Made by a program: the position numbers and the translations under genes. The notes beneath the pieces were generated by a model, which was not told where the DNA came from, did not search any database, and was given only the letters and a program-made list of their open reading frames with translations. DNA of 64,000 bases, from the NCBI GenBank assembly GCA_030679035.1, contig JAUXTH010000149.1, positions 1 through 64,000 of the forward strand, given 5' to 3'. Positions 1 through 8,444 of this stretch are shown here, one piece after another. The stretch is from Methylobacter sp. (GTDB taxonomy: Bacteria; Pseudomonadota; Gammaproteobacteria; Methylococcales; Methylomonadaceae). Positions within the stretch are counted from its first letter, which is position 1. Every line of letters begins with the position of its first letter.

Positions 1-29
1 TTCCTTCACAACTGGCGTTATGACTCGTG

Positions 30-50
30 CGCGACTGAAGTCGCGGCTCC
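30..50. repeat. 21-bp palindromic dispersed repeat
   Basis: This 21-bp stretch (CGCGACTGAAGTCGCGG followed by CTCC) is identical to 40397-40417 and, inverted, to 40334-40354. Its first 16 bases form a palindrome (CGCGACT, GA, AGTCGCG). It is followed by GTTTATG here and also by the inverted copy near gspF, so the true repeat unit is somewhat longer than 21 bp. Confidence 0.8.
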
Positions 51-164
51 GTTTATGTTTTTCCCTGATTTTTAAAGCAGAACTTAAAATCACTAAGCAG
101 AAATTTGCACCCTATCGCTTTATTTAAGCGCGATTGCCCTACTCCAGAAAGTGTAAAGGCCGGA

Positions 165-184
165 GTTCAAAGCTCGCTTTGAAC
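165..184. repeat. Short hairpin repeat
   Basis: GTTCAAAG, a CTCG loop and CTTTGAAC form a perfect 8-bp hairpin. A near-identical copy with the loop inverted (CGAG) lies at 50175-50194 in another intergenic region. Function unknown; probably a REP-like dispersed repeat. Confidence 0.6.
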
Positions 185-271
185 CTTAGTAGGAGAGAAC
201 ATCAGATAGGTGAGTCGCTACCTTGTGAAAGCAGGATCTGCCGCAACTGACCTGAAAAAAAGCCGCTCCCG

Positions 272-1798
272 CTACCCGCCTTGCCGGACGATTTTGAAAC
301 ACTCAACAGTTCCGCTCATCTCGTTAGCCGTCAGCAGGTAATGCTCGCCATCCACGACAAAATGGGCGATTCCTTCCGGTGACTTGTCTTCATCGCCGCC
401 GATCTTGCCCAGGGCGACCACTTTAGGATGAAAGGGATCGGCCAACGAAATCAATTCAACCGAACCGGCCCGCTCCATGCCGACCGCAACATACGGTACG
501 CCATCCAGATCCAGCGCAACCAACATTTCCGGTTCCGAGCCCTTTTTGCTGCTGCGCCGCTCCGGGTAGACTTTATTGGCAAAAGCCACTTCATCAATCT
601 GGCTGCCGGTATCACCCAGCAAGGTACCTGTCGCCGCATCGAAAACGCTGACCGAACGCCCACCACTGGTCGGCTGGCCCTCCGCTGGCGCAGAGTTATC
701 CGTATCGGTATCGCCTTCATCGGCGGTAACGAAATAACGGCCATTGGCTACCGTGGTTATCCCGTCGGGTTCGCGCAGCCCCGTCATCGATTGCTCGAAC
801 TTCACCCAGCCGTCATAGCGGGCATCGGTTTTATGCTGGGTCGCTCCCAAGCCGTAATAACTGATAACCTGTTCGCTGACTAAATCGACGACAGCAACTG
901 CATCGTCTTCCTGCAAAGTCACATAGGCTTTCTTTGCATCCGGCGAAATGGCAATATATTCCGGCTCCAATAAGGCTGGGGAATGGGTTTTTATCGGGAT
1001 TAATATTTTCTGCTCGCCTTTGGTTTCCATGCCGCTTACATCCTGTCCTTCAAAACTCCCCAACAGAACCTTTTTCTTGTCAATTTTGCCGTTGCCGTCG
1101 AAATCCATATTCTTGCTGATAATACCGTCGCCATTCCAGTCGATTTCCCTTTCCATAAACCGGCCGCCTTTGCTTACCACAAAGCCTTCATAATTAATCG
1201 CGTTAGCCAGTTCCAGGTTTTTGTGGCTCACAATGAGGCCGGACTTATCCAAATGAACCATGGAAATACTGCCTTCCGGCGTGAAAAACTGCTTGCTGGA
1301 TGGTTCAAACAAAAAATCCTCGCCTTCATTGGCGATCATCGCAAGCTTGCCGTCTTCGGAAAATACCACTGAATCGGGCCCAAAGCCAACAACAACCCGA
1401 TCCATCAATAGCCCCGTTGTTGCCGAACGAGTCTCCAGCCTGCCTGGACGGTTACCGGCATCGATAACCGCCGCAAACAGATCCAGTGTAGGATGAAAAG
1501 CAACCGAGGTCAGTTCTTCGCCCTTACTTAATTTAAGATTGAAACGCGCTTTTCTATGCACATGCTGAGGCTGGCTGACATCCAGCACATCAACCTCACC
1601 CGTTGCAAAATTGCTGAGCACCGCCCGCAACGTGGATTGCTGCACGCTGACGATTTCCGTGCCTTCAACATAACCCGAATCATAGCGGCTAACCGGTTCT
1701 ATGATCCAATTACTGGCAGTGGGTGGAACAGGCTCCAATGCGCAACCCGCCAGCCATAAAACCAGCACAACTTTAATAATGTGACTAATTTTCAACAC
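272..1798 (-). CDS. Choice-of-anchor I-like beta-propeller lipoprotein
   Basis: Predicted lipoprotein of 508 residues. The N-terminus is a short hydrophobic segment ending in a lipobox (L-A-G-C, Cys about residue 19). The body has repeated propeller-like motifs such as EYIAISPDAKKAYVTLQEDD and a long acidic segment. Around residues 218-243 two DxNxDG-type loops (DWNGDG, DFDGNG) look like EF-hand calcium sites. These traits match the choice-of-anchor I / YVTN-propeller proteins, sometimes annotated as alkaline-phosphatase-like; no catalytic site is recognisable and the role is unknown. The first codon is GTG with TTG directly after it, and an AGAGG lies just upstream, so either could start translation. 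It follows the Pho-regulated porin gene in the same direction, but a strong terminator separates them, so it is probably transcribed alone. Confidence 0.7.
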   Translation of the reverse strand: MLKISHIIKVVLVLWLAGCALEPVPPTASNWIIEPVSRYDSGYVEGTEIVSVQQSTLRAVLSNFATGEVDVLDVSQPQHVHRKARFNLKLSKGEELTSVAFHPTLDLFAAVIDAGNRPGRLETRSATTGLLMDRVVVGFGPDSVVFSEDGKLAMIANEGEDFLFEPSSKQFFTPEGSISMVHLDKSGLIVSHKNLELANAINYEGFVVSKGGRFMEREIDWNGDGIISKNMDFDGNGKIDKKKVLLGSFEGQDVSGMETKGEQKILIPIKTHSPALLEPEYIAISPDAKKAYVTLQEDDAVAVVDLVSEQVISYYGLGATQHKTDARYDGWVKFEQSMTGLREPDGITTVANGRYFVTADEGDTDTDNSAPAEGQPTSGGRSVSVFDAATGTLLGDTGSQIDEVAFANKVYPERRSSKKGSEPEMLVALDLDGVPYVAVGMERAGSVELISLADPFHPKVVALGKIGGDEDKSPEGIAHFVVDGEHYLLTANEMSGTVECFKIVRQGG

Positions 1799-1853
1799 TA
1801 ACCTCTTTGATGACCGATTTTTATCCGCTCATCATATACGAAATCTTACCCAT

Positions 1854-1888
1854 AAAAAAAAGCCACACTGATAATTCAGTGCGGCTTT
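1854..1888 (-). terminator. Rho-independent terminator after the porin gene
   Basis: Read on the minus strand, AAAGCCGCACTGA and TCAGTGTGGCTTT form a long stem (one G-U pair) around a 4-base loop, followed by a run of eight T. It sits directly downstream of the porin stop codon at 1913 and should end the porin transcript. Confidence 0.88.
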
Positions 1889-1912
1889 GTTCGACTTGAT
1901 GCCTGGATCTAT

Positions 1913-3478
1913 TTAATACGCTAATTGTGCACGCACAGTGAAGGTATCAGTATTTTCTGGTTGACCGCCTGCACGATTAATAACAGCAGGGTTAGTTAGA
2001 CTAAATGCCCTGGTGTAATCAGCCATTAAGCGCATATTGCTATTCATATACCAGTTTAAAGCGACTGTCATGTTTGACATATTACCGCCTTTGAAAACTC
2101 CATCGTTTAATTCAACAGAAGAGTAACGTGTCGCAAGTTCCCATGCACCCAAGCCGCCATTTTTAAGGCTGAATTTCTTATCTGGATCGAGTTTATAAAA
2201 CCTGCCTTGTTTGTACTTGCGTGACTCGCCGGTGATTGTCCAGGCTGCATCGGCATACCAGCCATGCAGCCCTAGATTTGAAGTTCCACCATCTGCCGCA
2301 ACTACTCCTGCTCCCTTTTGAGCGCGGTCTATCCACATGTGGGTATATTCACCGCCTGCAGAAAAAGGCCCGTACATAGCGGAAGTTTCCAAGCCTAACA
2401 TTGATATATTGTCTACATCATTAACCGTCGAATCTATCAAATTAAGGTTAGACATATGATTTGTTTCATAATCAAATCGCAGCGCTTTAGATTGAGCTAC
2501 GTCGCCGTTACCATCTGGCTTACGGTAATTACCGGCGATACCTAAATGCACAACTTTGGTTTTCTCTTCAATCGGCGCGTAAGTTGCGCGTCCTGAAACA
2601 GCCCAGCCTTCATCACCGGCATTGGCAACTTCTGTGCCTGCAGTTCTAGCAGGTGTAATCGAATTGCCATAAATACCGCCTGCTGCCGTCCATCCTTTTT
2701 TGGCTTCGCTTTGAAAATTCAGACCAATCGCACGATCAACAACCGGAGCGGCTATTACGTTCATTAAAGAACGCTCGGTAAACATCTGGTCGTTAGAGCT
2801 TTCGAGCAACTCGCGGCTGAAGTTTTGCTTTTGCTGACCGCCGGTAATGCTCATAAAATCTAAGCCGGTATATTGCAAAAATAAATCTTTCATGGCGACG
2901 CCGTTATCAGCGAAATCCGCTACGGTTTTAAAGTTCCAGTCTTTATAGAAAGTACCGCTAAAGTCTATCCGTGCGCGACGAAATTCTGTGCCGTCATTAG
3001 CCTCAGCAGGAGTAGGAGGTGTTGTTGATGCAAGGCCTGTTGTTCGATTTGCTAAAACAAATTCATCATTGCTGGTGAAATTCGCATCAGCATGAATACG
3101 GCCACCCAGTTTAAACTTGAAATTTTTATCCTTTGTTTCAAAGTTAAGGCCTTTATTATCCAATTTGACATTAACCGAATCAGGCCCTGAAGCTTGTTCT
3201 GTGTGCTCTTGCAATGCTTTGATTGCATTGTCTTTCAAAGCCAAATCTTCACGAATGGCTTTAATTTCCGCTTTATCTAATTTCTCTGCTTTATCCGCTG
3301 TTTTCGCAGGAGTGTTGTCGACTTTTTCAAAATTGCCCATCAGTTGTCTATGCGGACCCGGCTCTGCATAAATCTGTTTGGTTTTGGTATCGACATAAAG
3401 ATCCATCGCAAAAGCGCCGGATGAAGCGCCTGCACCTAAAACGGTTGCGATTGCCAATGTAAGTTTAGAAATTTTCAT
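1913..3478 (-). CDS. Phosphate-selective porin O/P family
   Basis: Outer-membrane porin of 521 residues with a Sec signal peptide (cleavage near G-A-F-A, residue 24). A short charged, coiled-coil-like stretch (about residues 55-95) is followed by a beta-barrel. FKLGGRIHADANF, EFRRARIDFSGTFYKDWNFK and the closing TFTVRAQLAY are typical of the OprO/OprP phosphate-selective porin family, which brings phosphate or polyphosphate across the outer membrane. Regulation supports the assignment: a four-repeat Pho box lies 68-111 bp upstream of the start. The gene is probably monocistronic, because a terminator follows immediately. The start ATG is preceded by CCAAGAGC, a weak ribosome site. Substrate preference (phosphate against pyrophosphate) cannot be read from the sequence. 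Confidence 0.88.
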   Translation of the reverse strand: MKISKLTLAIATVLGAGASSGAFAMDLYVDTKTKQIYAEPGPHRQLMGNFEKVDNTPAKTADKAEKLDKAEIKAIREDLALKDNAIKALQEHTEQASGPDSVNVKLDNKGLNFETKDKNFKFKLGGRIHADANFTSNDEFVLANRTTGLASTTPPTPAEANDGTEFRRARIDFSGTFYKDWNFKTVADFADNGVAMKDLFLQYTGLDFMSITGGQQKQNFSRELLESSNDQMFTERSLMNVIAAPVVDRAIGLNFQSEAKKGWTAAGGIYGNSITPARTAGTEVANAGDEGWAVSGRATYAPIEEKTKVVHLGIAGNYRKPDGNGDVAQSKALRFDYETNHMSNLNLIDSTVNDVDNISMLGLETSAMYGPFSAGGEYTHMWIDRAQKGAGVVAADGGTSNLGLHGWYADAAWTITGESRKYKQGRFYKLDPDKKFSLKNGGLGAWELATRYSSVELNDGVFKGGNMSNMTVALNWYMNSNMRLMADYTRAFSLTNPAVINRAGGQPENTDTFTVRAQLAY

Positions 3479-3545
3479 ATTTGCTCTTGGTTGTTATCAA
3501 AAAATTAGAAGTTGTTATCGAAAAGTTTGAGCAAGAATATGGAAA

Positions 3546-3589
3546 TTAAATGACAGCTTAATGACAGATTTATTACAGTTTGATGACGG
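3546..3589 (-). promoter_or_regulatory. Pho box (four 11-bp direct repeats)
   Basis: On the minus strand four heptamers, CCGTCAT, CTGTAAT, CTGTCAT and CTGTCAT, recur at exactly 11-bp spacing (plus-strand starts 3583, 3572, 3561, 3550). This is the established arrangement of PhoB sites, where each dimer binds two 7-bp repeats 11 bp apart. It lies upstream of the phosphate-porin gene, facing it. Confidence 0.88.
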
Positions 3590-3819
3590 CGCAACAAAAC
3601 GACACACCGTTGCCAATCTACAAAAATTTAAGTCCCTGGTTAGGCTTTGTTGTGATTTTTTTGCAGAATAACCAGCACGTTAGCCATTCTCCTTTTAGCA
3701 ACAAAAACACTTACTAATTGACCAACGCGGGCTTTGTCTGCATGGATATAGGTAAGGGGGAGCACGACTGCATGAGCAGTTGTCGAGAAGCGGAAGCTTT
3801 GGCCTCCTGAAATCAAGGC
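3590..3819. other. Intergenic between porin promoter and DUF2490 gene
   Basis: No gene seen. The stretch contains one copy of the GACTGCATG-type dispersed repeat (3736-3786). Nothing else is recognised. Confidence 0.5.
3736..3786. repeat. Family-2 dispersed repeat, intergenic copy
   Basis: This stretch begins GTCTGCATGGAT and ends GAGCAGTTGTCGA. The same outer boxes (GACTGCATGGAT ... GAGCAATTGCCGA) bound the copies at 12446-12522, 27296-27342 and 34277-34323. The middle differs. The last 21 bases (3766-3786) on their own look like a shortened copy. Confidence 0.55.
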
Positions 3820-4530
3820 TTAAAAGTTGATAAACAACGACCCCATAATCAAGTGATGCATAGCGTTGTTGGTGTGGGTGGCGTCATCCAGATACTGGTT
3901 CATATAACCAGCTTCAGCCCGGAGACTTTTATTGAAGGTCCAGCCAAGACCCGCAAACGCGCGGTTCTGGTCAAAACCGGACTGGCCGCCGACTCGTGTG
4001 GAGTTGACTCGGATAAAAAACTCGTCCCAGGCAATCAGGCTTAAACGCGGCTCGAACTCTAGCGGATACATAACCCGTAACATCTGCCGTGGCCGGAAAC
4101 GAACATCATTGCCTTGTATGAAGCTGCTTTCAATCATGGTTCTAAACGTAAAGGTTCCGACACTGGTAGGCAAGACATAGCGGAACGCCGGCCAGACATC
4201 TTGCTGGGAAACATAGCTCTTCCCGACGTTTTGGGTAGGCACCCAGGTGTAGCCTGCCCATATAGTTGCCCGGTCACTGAGTGAATAGCCCAGCGCCGCA
4301 CGCACCACGCCTTGATTCCAATGATTCCAGTTGTCGTCGAAGCGGGATTGACCTTCCAACCAGATACGGCCTTTTTCCAGCTTAGGATCCACGACCTTCA
4401 GACTGCCCTCGCCTACGACTTGCAGCCAGCTGCCGGCGTCCTGAAGCAAGTCGTCTGCCGTTGAAATTGTACTGAATGAACCCAGCATCACGGCGGCGAT
4501 TCCCCATAGCTGTATTTTTCTCTTGATCAT
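3820..4530 (-). CDS. DUF2490 outer-membrane beta-barrel protein
   Basis: Protein of 236 residues with a signal peptide (cleavage near S-T-A-D, residue 25) and a C-terminal phenylalanine (SLFINF), the usual outer-membrane assembly signal. Alternating aromatic strands such as RIWLEGQSRFDDNWNHWNQG, LGYSLSDRATIWAGYTWVPT and LRAEAGYMNQYLDD match DUF2490, a family of small 10-12-strand barrels with no known function. It stands alone: the hyf-like genes end upstream, beyond a repeat element. The start is ATG at 4530. I infer an outer-membrane location; no substrate can be proposed. Confidence 0.75.
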   Translation of the reverse strand: MIKRKIQLWGIAAVMLGSFSTISTADDLLQDAGSWLQVVGEGSLKVVDPKLEKGRIWLEGQSRFDDNWNHWNQGVVRAALGYSLSDRATIWAGYTWVPTQNVGKSYVSQQDVWPAFRYVLPTSVGTFTFRTMIESSFIQGNDVRFRPRQMLRVMYPLEFEPRLSLIAWDEFFIRVNSTRVGGQSGFDQNRAFAGLGWTFNKSLRAEAGYMNQYLDDATHTNNAMHHLIMGSLFINF

Positions 4531-4615
4531 ATCGTTTTCCTAATGTGGTTTTGATGGGCGCCTAAAGTCTCGATACTGTTGAGTTAGGATCTCGCCAAAA
4601 ATAACTTCCGTTTAT

Positions 4616-4841
4616 GGTTCCCACGCGGAACGCTCCTCGTTATACACAAGTGTCTGCGGGACACCGTCATTCTGGCAGGGATGCCGGAATCCAGGCACAT
4701 GGATGTGAAAGCTTGGTAACTAAACAACGGGCGAAGTTCGAAAGTTACCGTCCATGGCTCTGGATACCGGCATCCATGCCGGTATGACGACTCTCGGACA
4801 TACTTGTGTATAACGCGATGAGAGCCAGAGCTTGGGAACCA
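4616..4841. repeat. Nested palindromic element (MITE/REP composite)
   Basis: The whole stretch is one large imperfect inverted repeat. Outer arms are TGGTTCCCA-like (4616 side) and TTGGGAACCA (4832-4842). The next arms are perfect: CGTTATACACAAGT (4638-4651) against ACTTGTGTATAACG (4802-4815). Inside lie GTCATTCTGGCAGGGATGCC on the left and GGCATCCATGCCGGTATGAC on the right. The inner part belongs to the same family as the repeat interrupted by IS110 near 46519-47912. No coding capacity is credible. It fills the gap between hyfI and the DUF2490 gene. Confidence 0.75.
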
Positions 4842-4866
4842 GCGCAAATATATTCTATGGCTCTTT

Positions 4867-5400
4867 TCATTTCTTAACGCCCATCAAGCCCAACAGCCCC
4901 TTCATCAACGCCAAAGGTGTAGGCGGACAACCGGGAATCACCGCATCGACAGGAATGACATTGGACACCGCGCCGCAACTGGCATAAGACACGCCGAACT
5001 CTCCGCCGCAGGCAGCGCAATCTCCGGCTGCAACCACCCATTTCGGATTCGGTGTCGCCTCATAAGTGCGCAGTAACGCGGTTTGCATATGCCTTGAAAC
5101 CGGCCCTGTGACCAATAACACGTCGGCGTGTCTTGGCGAAGCTACAAAATGAACGCCAAAACGTTCAATATCGTAAAAGGGATTATTCAGTGCGTGAATT
5201 TCCAGTTCGCAGCCGTTACAAGAGCCTGCATCGACTTGGCGTATCGCGATGCTGCCGGAAAACTGCTTGTCGATGTGACGTTTGATTTGGATGCCCAGCT
5301 GCTCCAGTTCGTCCTCGTTCCCACGCTCTGCGTGGGAACGCATGCTAAACCGTTCGGTGACAACGCCCGTGGTCAGGATTTTTTTAAAGATTCTCAGCAT
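4867..5400 (-). CDS. hyfI: Hydrogenase-4 component I-like [4Fe-4S] subunit (NuoB/HyfI type)
   Basis: Small subunit of a complex I/group 4 hydrogenase-like membrane complex, 177 residues. It keeps the cluster-binding pattern of HyfI/HycG/NuoB: GSCNGCELE (about residues 59-67), AGDCAACGG and IPGCPPTP. It should therefore carry an N2-like [4Fe-4S] cluster that hands electrons to or from the HyfG site. It is the last gene of the minus-strand hyf-like run, 9 bp after hyfG. Odd feature: residues 21-29 (RSHAERGNE) are encoded by a perfect palindromic repeat (5316-5340) inserted between the conserved start (ILTTGVVTE) and the rest of the family fold, in frame. Confidence 0.85.
   Translation of the reverse strand: MLRIFKKILTTGVVTERFSMRSHAERGNEDELEQLGIQIKRHIDKQFSGSIAIRQVDAGSCNGCELEIHALNNPFYDIERFGVHFVASPRHADVLLVTGPVSRHMQTALLRTYEATPNPKWVVAAGDCAACGGEFGVSYASCGAVSNVIPVDAVIPGCPPTPLALMKGLLGLMGVKK
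5316..5340. repeat. In-frame palindromic repeat inside hyfI
   Basis: CGTTCCCACG, CTCTG and CGTGGGAACG form a perfect 10-bp hairpin. This is the GTTCCCACGC-type REP; degenerate forms also border the element at 4616-4841. It lies inside the hyfI coding region without breaking the frame. Confidence 0.85.
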
Positions 5401-5409
5401 TGTCCCTTC

Positions 5410-6984
5410 CTATAAATCATTGCCTGAATAAGAGCCATTCAGGGATTTGTTGCACACAGGAAAATCCGGCACGATATTATTCAGCACCAGTTTTTCCAGC
5501 GCAGCCCAATTCAATTGACTGGGATCGCGCGGATAAAAACGGGCGATTTTGTTATCGGCATCAAAGCGGATGTGGCTGATAATCTCGCCGCGCCAACCCT
5601 CAACAATTCCCAGGCCTTCACTACCCGCCGCCGGCATTTGCCATTCTGTGCGTATATCTCCGTCAACAAGCCGGTCGATAAACTCTCCTATCAAACGCAA
5701 AGCCGTCCTGATTTCTTTGTACCTTACCCAAACCCTGGAGGCAATATCGCCTTGATTTTCCAGTGCGACTTTAACCATTACCCGATCATAGGGTGCATAA
5801 GGCGCATCGCGGCGCACATCGAAATCCTGTCCGCTGGCACGGCCAACGTAACCCAAGGTTCCAAAAGCAGCGGCGGTTTGTTCAGACAAAAAACCCGCCG
5901 TATACAGCCGGTCTTCCAGTGAAGTATTAAGATCCAGCGCGAGTATAACCTCCGCCAGTTCCGTTCTTAATTCGGCTATTTCCTTTTTAATCAAGCTACA
6001 TGATGCATCCGACAAGTCGCAGACAACACCGCCGGGAACAATTTGATCCATCAGCAGGCGATGACCGAACACCGTTGCATTGGTACGCAGCCAGAGTTCG
6101 CGCAGGCGGGTAAACTGCATTTGCGCGAACACAAAAGCCACATCATTGCAGATTGCACCTATATCGCCCATGTGGTTGGCGACGCGTTCCCGTTCTGCCA
6201 GAATGCCGCGTATCAATGCGGCGCGAGGCGGGATTTCAACGCCCGCCGCTTGCTCCATAGCCATGCAGGCAGCCCAGCAATGCCCGACCGTGGTATCGCC
6301 GGAAACACGCCCCGCCAGTCTGGCTAAAGACTCGGGCGTTCTGCCTTCGGCGATTTTCTCTATGCCCTTGTGGACGTAGCCCAAACGTTCTTCCAGATTT
6401 AGGATAAGCTCGCCAACGGCCTGAAACCGGAAATGCCCAGGCTCAATAATTCCGGCATGTACCGGGCCTACCGGAATTTCATAAGTGCCTGCGCCGTGGG
6501 ATTTGATAAACGGATAATGTATATCCGGCGCAGTGATGCCTACCGGCGTCCCTTTAACCGGAAAGTCTTTTCGTAACGGATAGCTGTTTTCAGTCCAGGC
6601 TTGATGCCGCGTCCAACGCCTGTTATCGGGATGGCCGATAAATTTAATGCCGAACATGTCTTGCGTATGACGTTCACTGCGGTTGGCGGCCGGATAAACC
6701 GTGGCCTGGCTTGGCAACTCGGGATTCGAGTCGTCAAGCAGAGTGCGCAGCAACACATACTCACCTTGTTTTTCAAAGCAGGCGTTGATCAAGAACAGGC
6801 TCTGAACCTGTTCCGCCCATCCTGCTGCCCAGCGCAGGTTTTGCTGTACAGCCAGTTCTGCAAATCGTTGCCATGCGTGGCTTTCGATCTGCCATAGCGT
6901 AATTGAAGGCACATCGATCTGGGCGACCGTAATCTCGGTGCCTAGCCGACTTAAAAAATCCGCTGTCCATTTTGAAGTACTCAT
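5410..6984 (-). CDS. hyfG: Hyf/Ehr large subunit (NuoC-NuoD fusion), lacks NiFe ligands
   Basis: Protein of 524 residues. About residues 1-170 resemble NuoC (SERHTQDMFGIKFIGHPDNR) and the rest NuoD/HycE (PVGPVHAGIIEPGHFRF, ERLGYVHKGIEKI). Group 4 hydrogenases have an N-terminal RxCGxC pair and a C-terminal DPCxxC pair. Here the first site reads GRVSGDTTVGHC and the second DPSQLNW, so the nickel-iron cysteines are missing. It should not be a hydrogenase; it fits the energy-converting-hydrogenase-related (Ehr) group. I chose ATG at 6984 because it overlaps the hyfF stop as ATGA; an upstream in-frame extension to 7218 only shadows hyfF. Electron partner unknown. Confidence 0.85.
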   Translation of the reverse strand: MSTSKWTADFLSRLGTEITVAQIDVPSITLWQIESHAWQRFAELAVQQNLRWAAGWAEQVQSLFLINACFEKQGEYVLLRTLLDDSNPELPSQATVYPAANRSERHTQDMFGIKFIGHPDNRRWTRHQAWTENSYPLRKDFPVKGTPVGITAPDIHYPFIKSHGAGTYEIPVGPVHAGIIEPGHFRFQAVGELILNLEERLGYVHKGIEKIAEGRTPESLARLAGRVSGDTTVGHCWAACMAMEQAAGVEIPPRAALIRGILAERERVANHMGDIGAICNDVAFVFAQMQFTRLRELWLRTNATVFGHRLLMDQIVPGGVVCDLSDASCSLIKKEIAELRTELAEVILALDLNTSLEDRLYTAGFLSEQTAAAFGTLGYVGRASGQDFDVRRDAPYAPYDRVMVKVALENQGDIASRVWVRYKEIRTALRLIGEFIDRLVDGDIRTEWQMPAAGSEGLGIVEGWRGEIISHIRFDADNKIARFYPRDPSQLNWAALEKLVLNNIVPDFPVCNKSLNGSYSGNDL

Positions 6985-8444
6985 AACGGCGTACTCCCGG
7001 AGATTAACAGTGTCGCCTGCGAAAACCAGTGCGCCAAAAAGCCGGGGATAGCCAGACCCAACCAAAGCACCAAGGCCAGATGTATGGTGACCGGCCATAA
7101 GTTGGCGGTAATCGGGTTTTGACCTTCGGGCCTGTCGCCGTAAACCATCGGCTGGATATGCCTGAACAGCCCGGCAAAGGCAATGCCGATACCCAGCAAC
7201 AGCGGTAACGTCAACCAAGGATAACTGTGCATGGTCGCCAGCAGCACCAGGAACTCACTGGTAAACACGCCGAATGGCGGAAATCCGGCAATGGCAATAG
7301 TGCCGATCAACAAGCCCCAACCGATCTTGGGCTGTGTTTTAATCAAGCCGCGGATCTGGTCTATACGCTGGGTTCCGGCCAGCTGCGCCGCATGGCCTAC
7401 CGTCACAAAAATGGCCGACTTGGTCAACGAATGCACGGTCATGTGCAACAACGCGGCAAAAGTGGCCAACGGGCCGCCGATGCCGAACGAGAAAGTCATC
7501 AGCCCCATGTGCTCAATGGATGAGTAGCTGAACAGTCTTTTTATATCTTTTTGCCGATGCAGCAGTATCGCGGCAACCAGGAACGACAGCATACCGAAGC
7601 CCATCATTAAATAGCCCGCCATATTGGAATCCGTCGCGCCATCCACCAGCATCTTATTGCGCACCACCGCATACAAAGCGTCGTTTAACAGTAATCCCGA
7701 CAACACCGCAGACATCGGGGTCGGGCCTTCGGAATGGGCGTCGGGCAACCAGTTATGCAAAGGCACTAGGCCGATCTTTGTGCCGTAACCGATCAGCAAG
7801 AAAACGAAGGCGATTTCAAGAATTTCCGGATTTAATTTATCGGCATTTTCGTAAAGCACTGACCACAGCAAGGCATTTTCCCCGTCGCCGATCTGCACCG
7901 CCGCGTAATACAGCAAAATGGTGCCGAACAGGGCTTGGGCAATACCCACGCCGCACAAAATAAAATATTTCCACGCCGCCTCAATCGATTCCGGCGTTCG
8001 GTACAAACTGACCAGCAACACGGTTGCCAGCGTCGCCCCTTCCATCGCCACCCACATGATGCCCATATTATTAGTGGTCAGCACCAGATACATGGCCAGC
8101 ATAAAACCCTGGAACATCGAGTGATACAGTTTCAACCGGTTATCGCTGAGTTTGCCGATTTCCTTTTCATGCTCCATATAGGGCGAGGAAAATATCGACG
8201 TGGTAAAGCCGACAAAAGCGGTCAACACAATCAAATACACATTAAACGGGTCGATTAAAAAAGCCCTGCCCGATGAAATAATCGTACCTTGGTTGAGTAC
8301 GTTGATCGCCAGCCAGATGGTCGCCAACAAGCAAATGCCGTTAAACCGGACATTAATTTTTCCGGTGTCTTCTCTGTGACCCGCCAGCGCAAAATACAGT
8401 ATGCCGACCAACGGTATTAATAAGACCAAGTAAGCGGCAATCAT
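6981..8444 (-). CDS. hyfF: Hydrogenase-4 component F-like antiporter subunit
   Basis: Polytopic membrane protein of 487 residues from the proton-conducting NuoL/M/N - Mrp antiporter family. LVPLHNWLPDAHSEGP and LFSYSSIEHMGL are the conserved helices, and TVHSLTKSAIF carries the lysine of the channel. It follows HyfF more closely than NuoN because of its position between hyfE and hyfG. Its start overlaps the hyfE stop by 4 bp (ATGA), and its own stop overlaps the hyfG start in the same way, so these genes are translationally coupled. Expected role: ion translocation driven by the peripheral HyfG/HyfI arm, or by reverse flow. Confidence 0.87.
   Translation of the reverse strand: MIAAYLVLLIPLVGILYFALAGHREDTGKINVRFNGICLLATIWLAINVLNQGTIISSGRAFLIDPFNVYLIVLTAFVGFTTSIFSSPYMEHEKEIGKLSDNRLKLYHSMFQGFMLAMYLVLTTNNMGIMWVAMEGATLATVLLVSLYRTPESIEAAWKYFILCGVGIAQALFGTILLYYAAVQIGDGENALLWSVLYENADKLNPEILEIAFVFLLIGYGTKIGLVPLHNWLPDAHSEGPTPMSAVLSGLLLNDALYAVVRNKMLVDGATDSNMAGYLMMGFGMLSFLVAAILLHRQKDIKRLFSYSSIEHMGLMTFSFGIGGPLATFAALLHMTVHSLTKSAIFVTVGHAAQLAGTQRIDQIRGLIKTQPKIGWGLLIGTIAIAGFPPFGVFTSEFLVLLATMHSYPWLTLPLLLGIGIAFAGLFRHIQPMVYGDRPEGQNPITANLWPVTIHLALVLWLGLAIPGFLAHWFSQATLLISGSTPL

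Larger units (their letters stand above)
1..271. other. Intergenic, repeat-bearing
   Basis: I see no gene here. The stretch holds two short palindromic repeats (30-50 and 165-184) that recur elsewhere in the window. It lies downstream of the minus-strand lipoprotein gene that ends at 272. Confidence 0.6.

Noticed and set aside
4584-4847. Open frame of about 87 codons on the minus strand
   Set aside because: It lies entirely in a nested palindromic repeat and has no protein-like features.
5410-7218. A 602-residue HyfG with a long N-terminal extension
   Set aside because: The extension only reads hyfF in another frame; the ATG at 6984 overlaps the hyfF stop as in the other hyf junctions.
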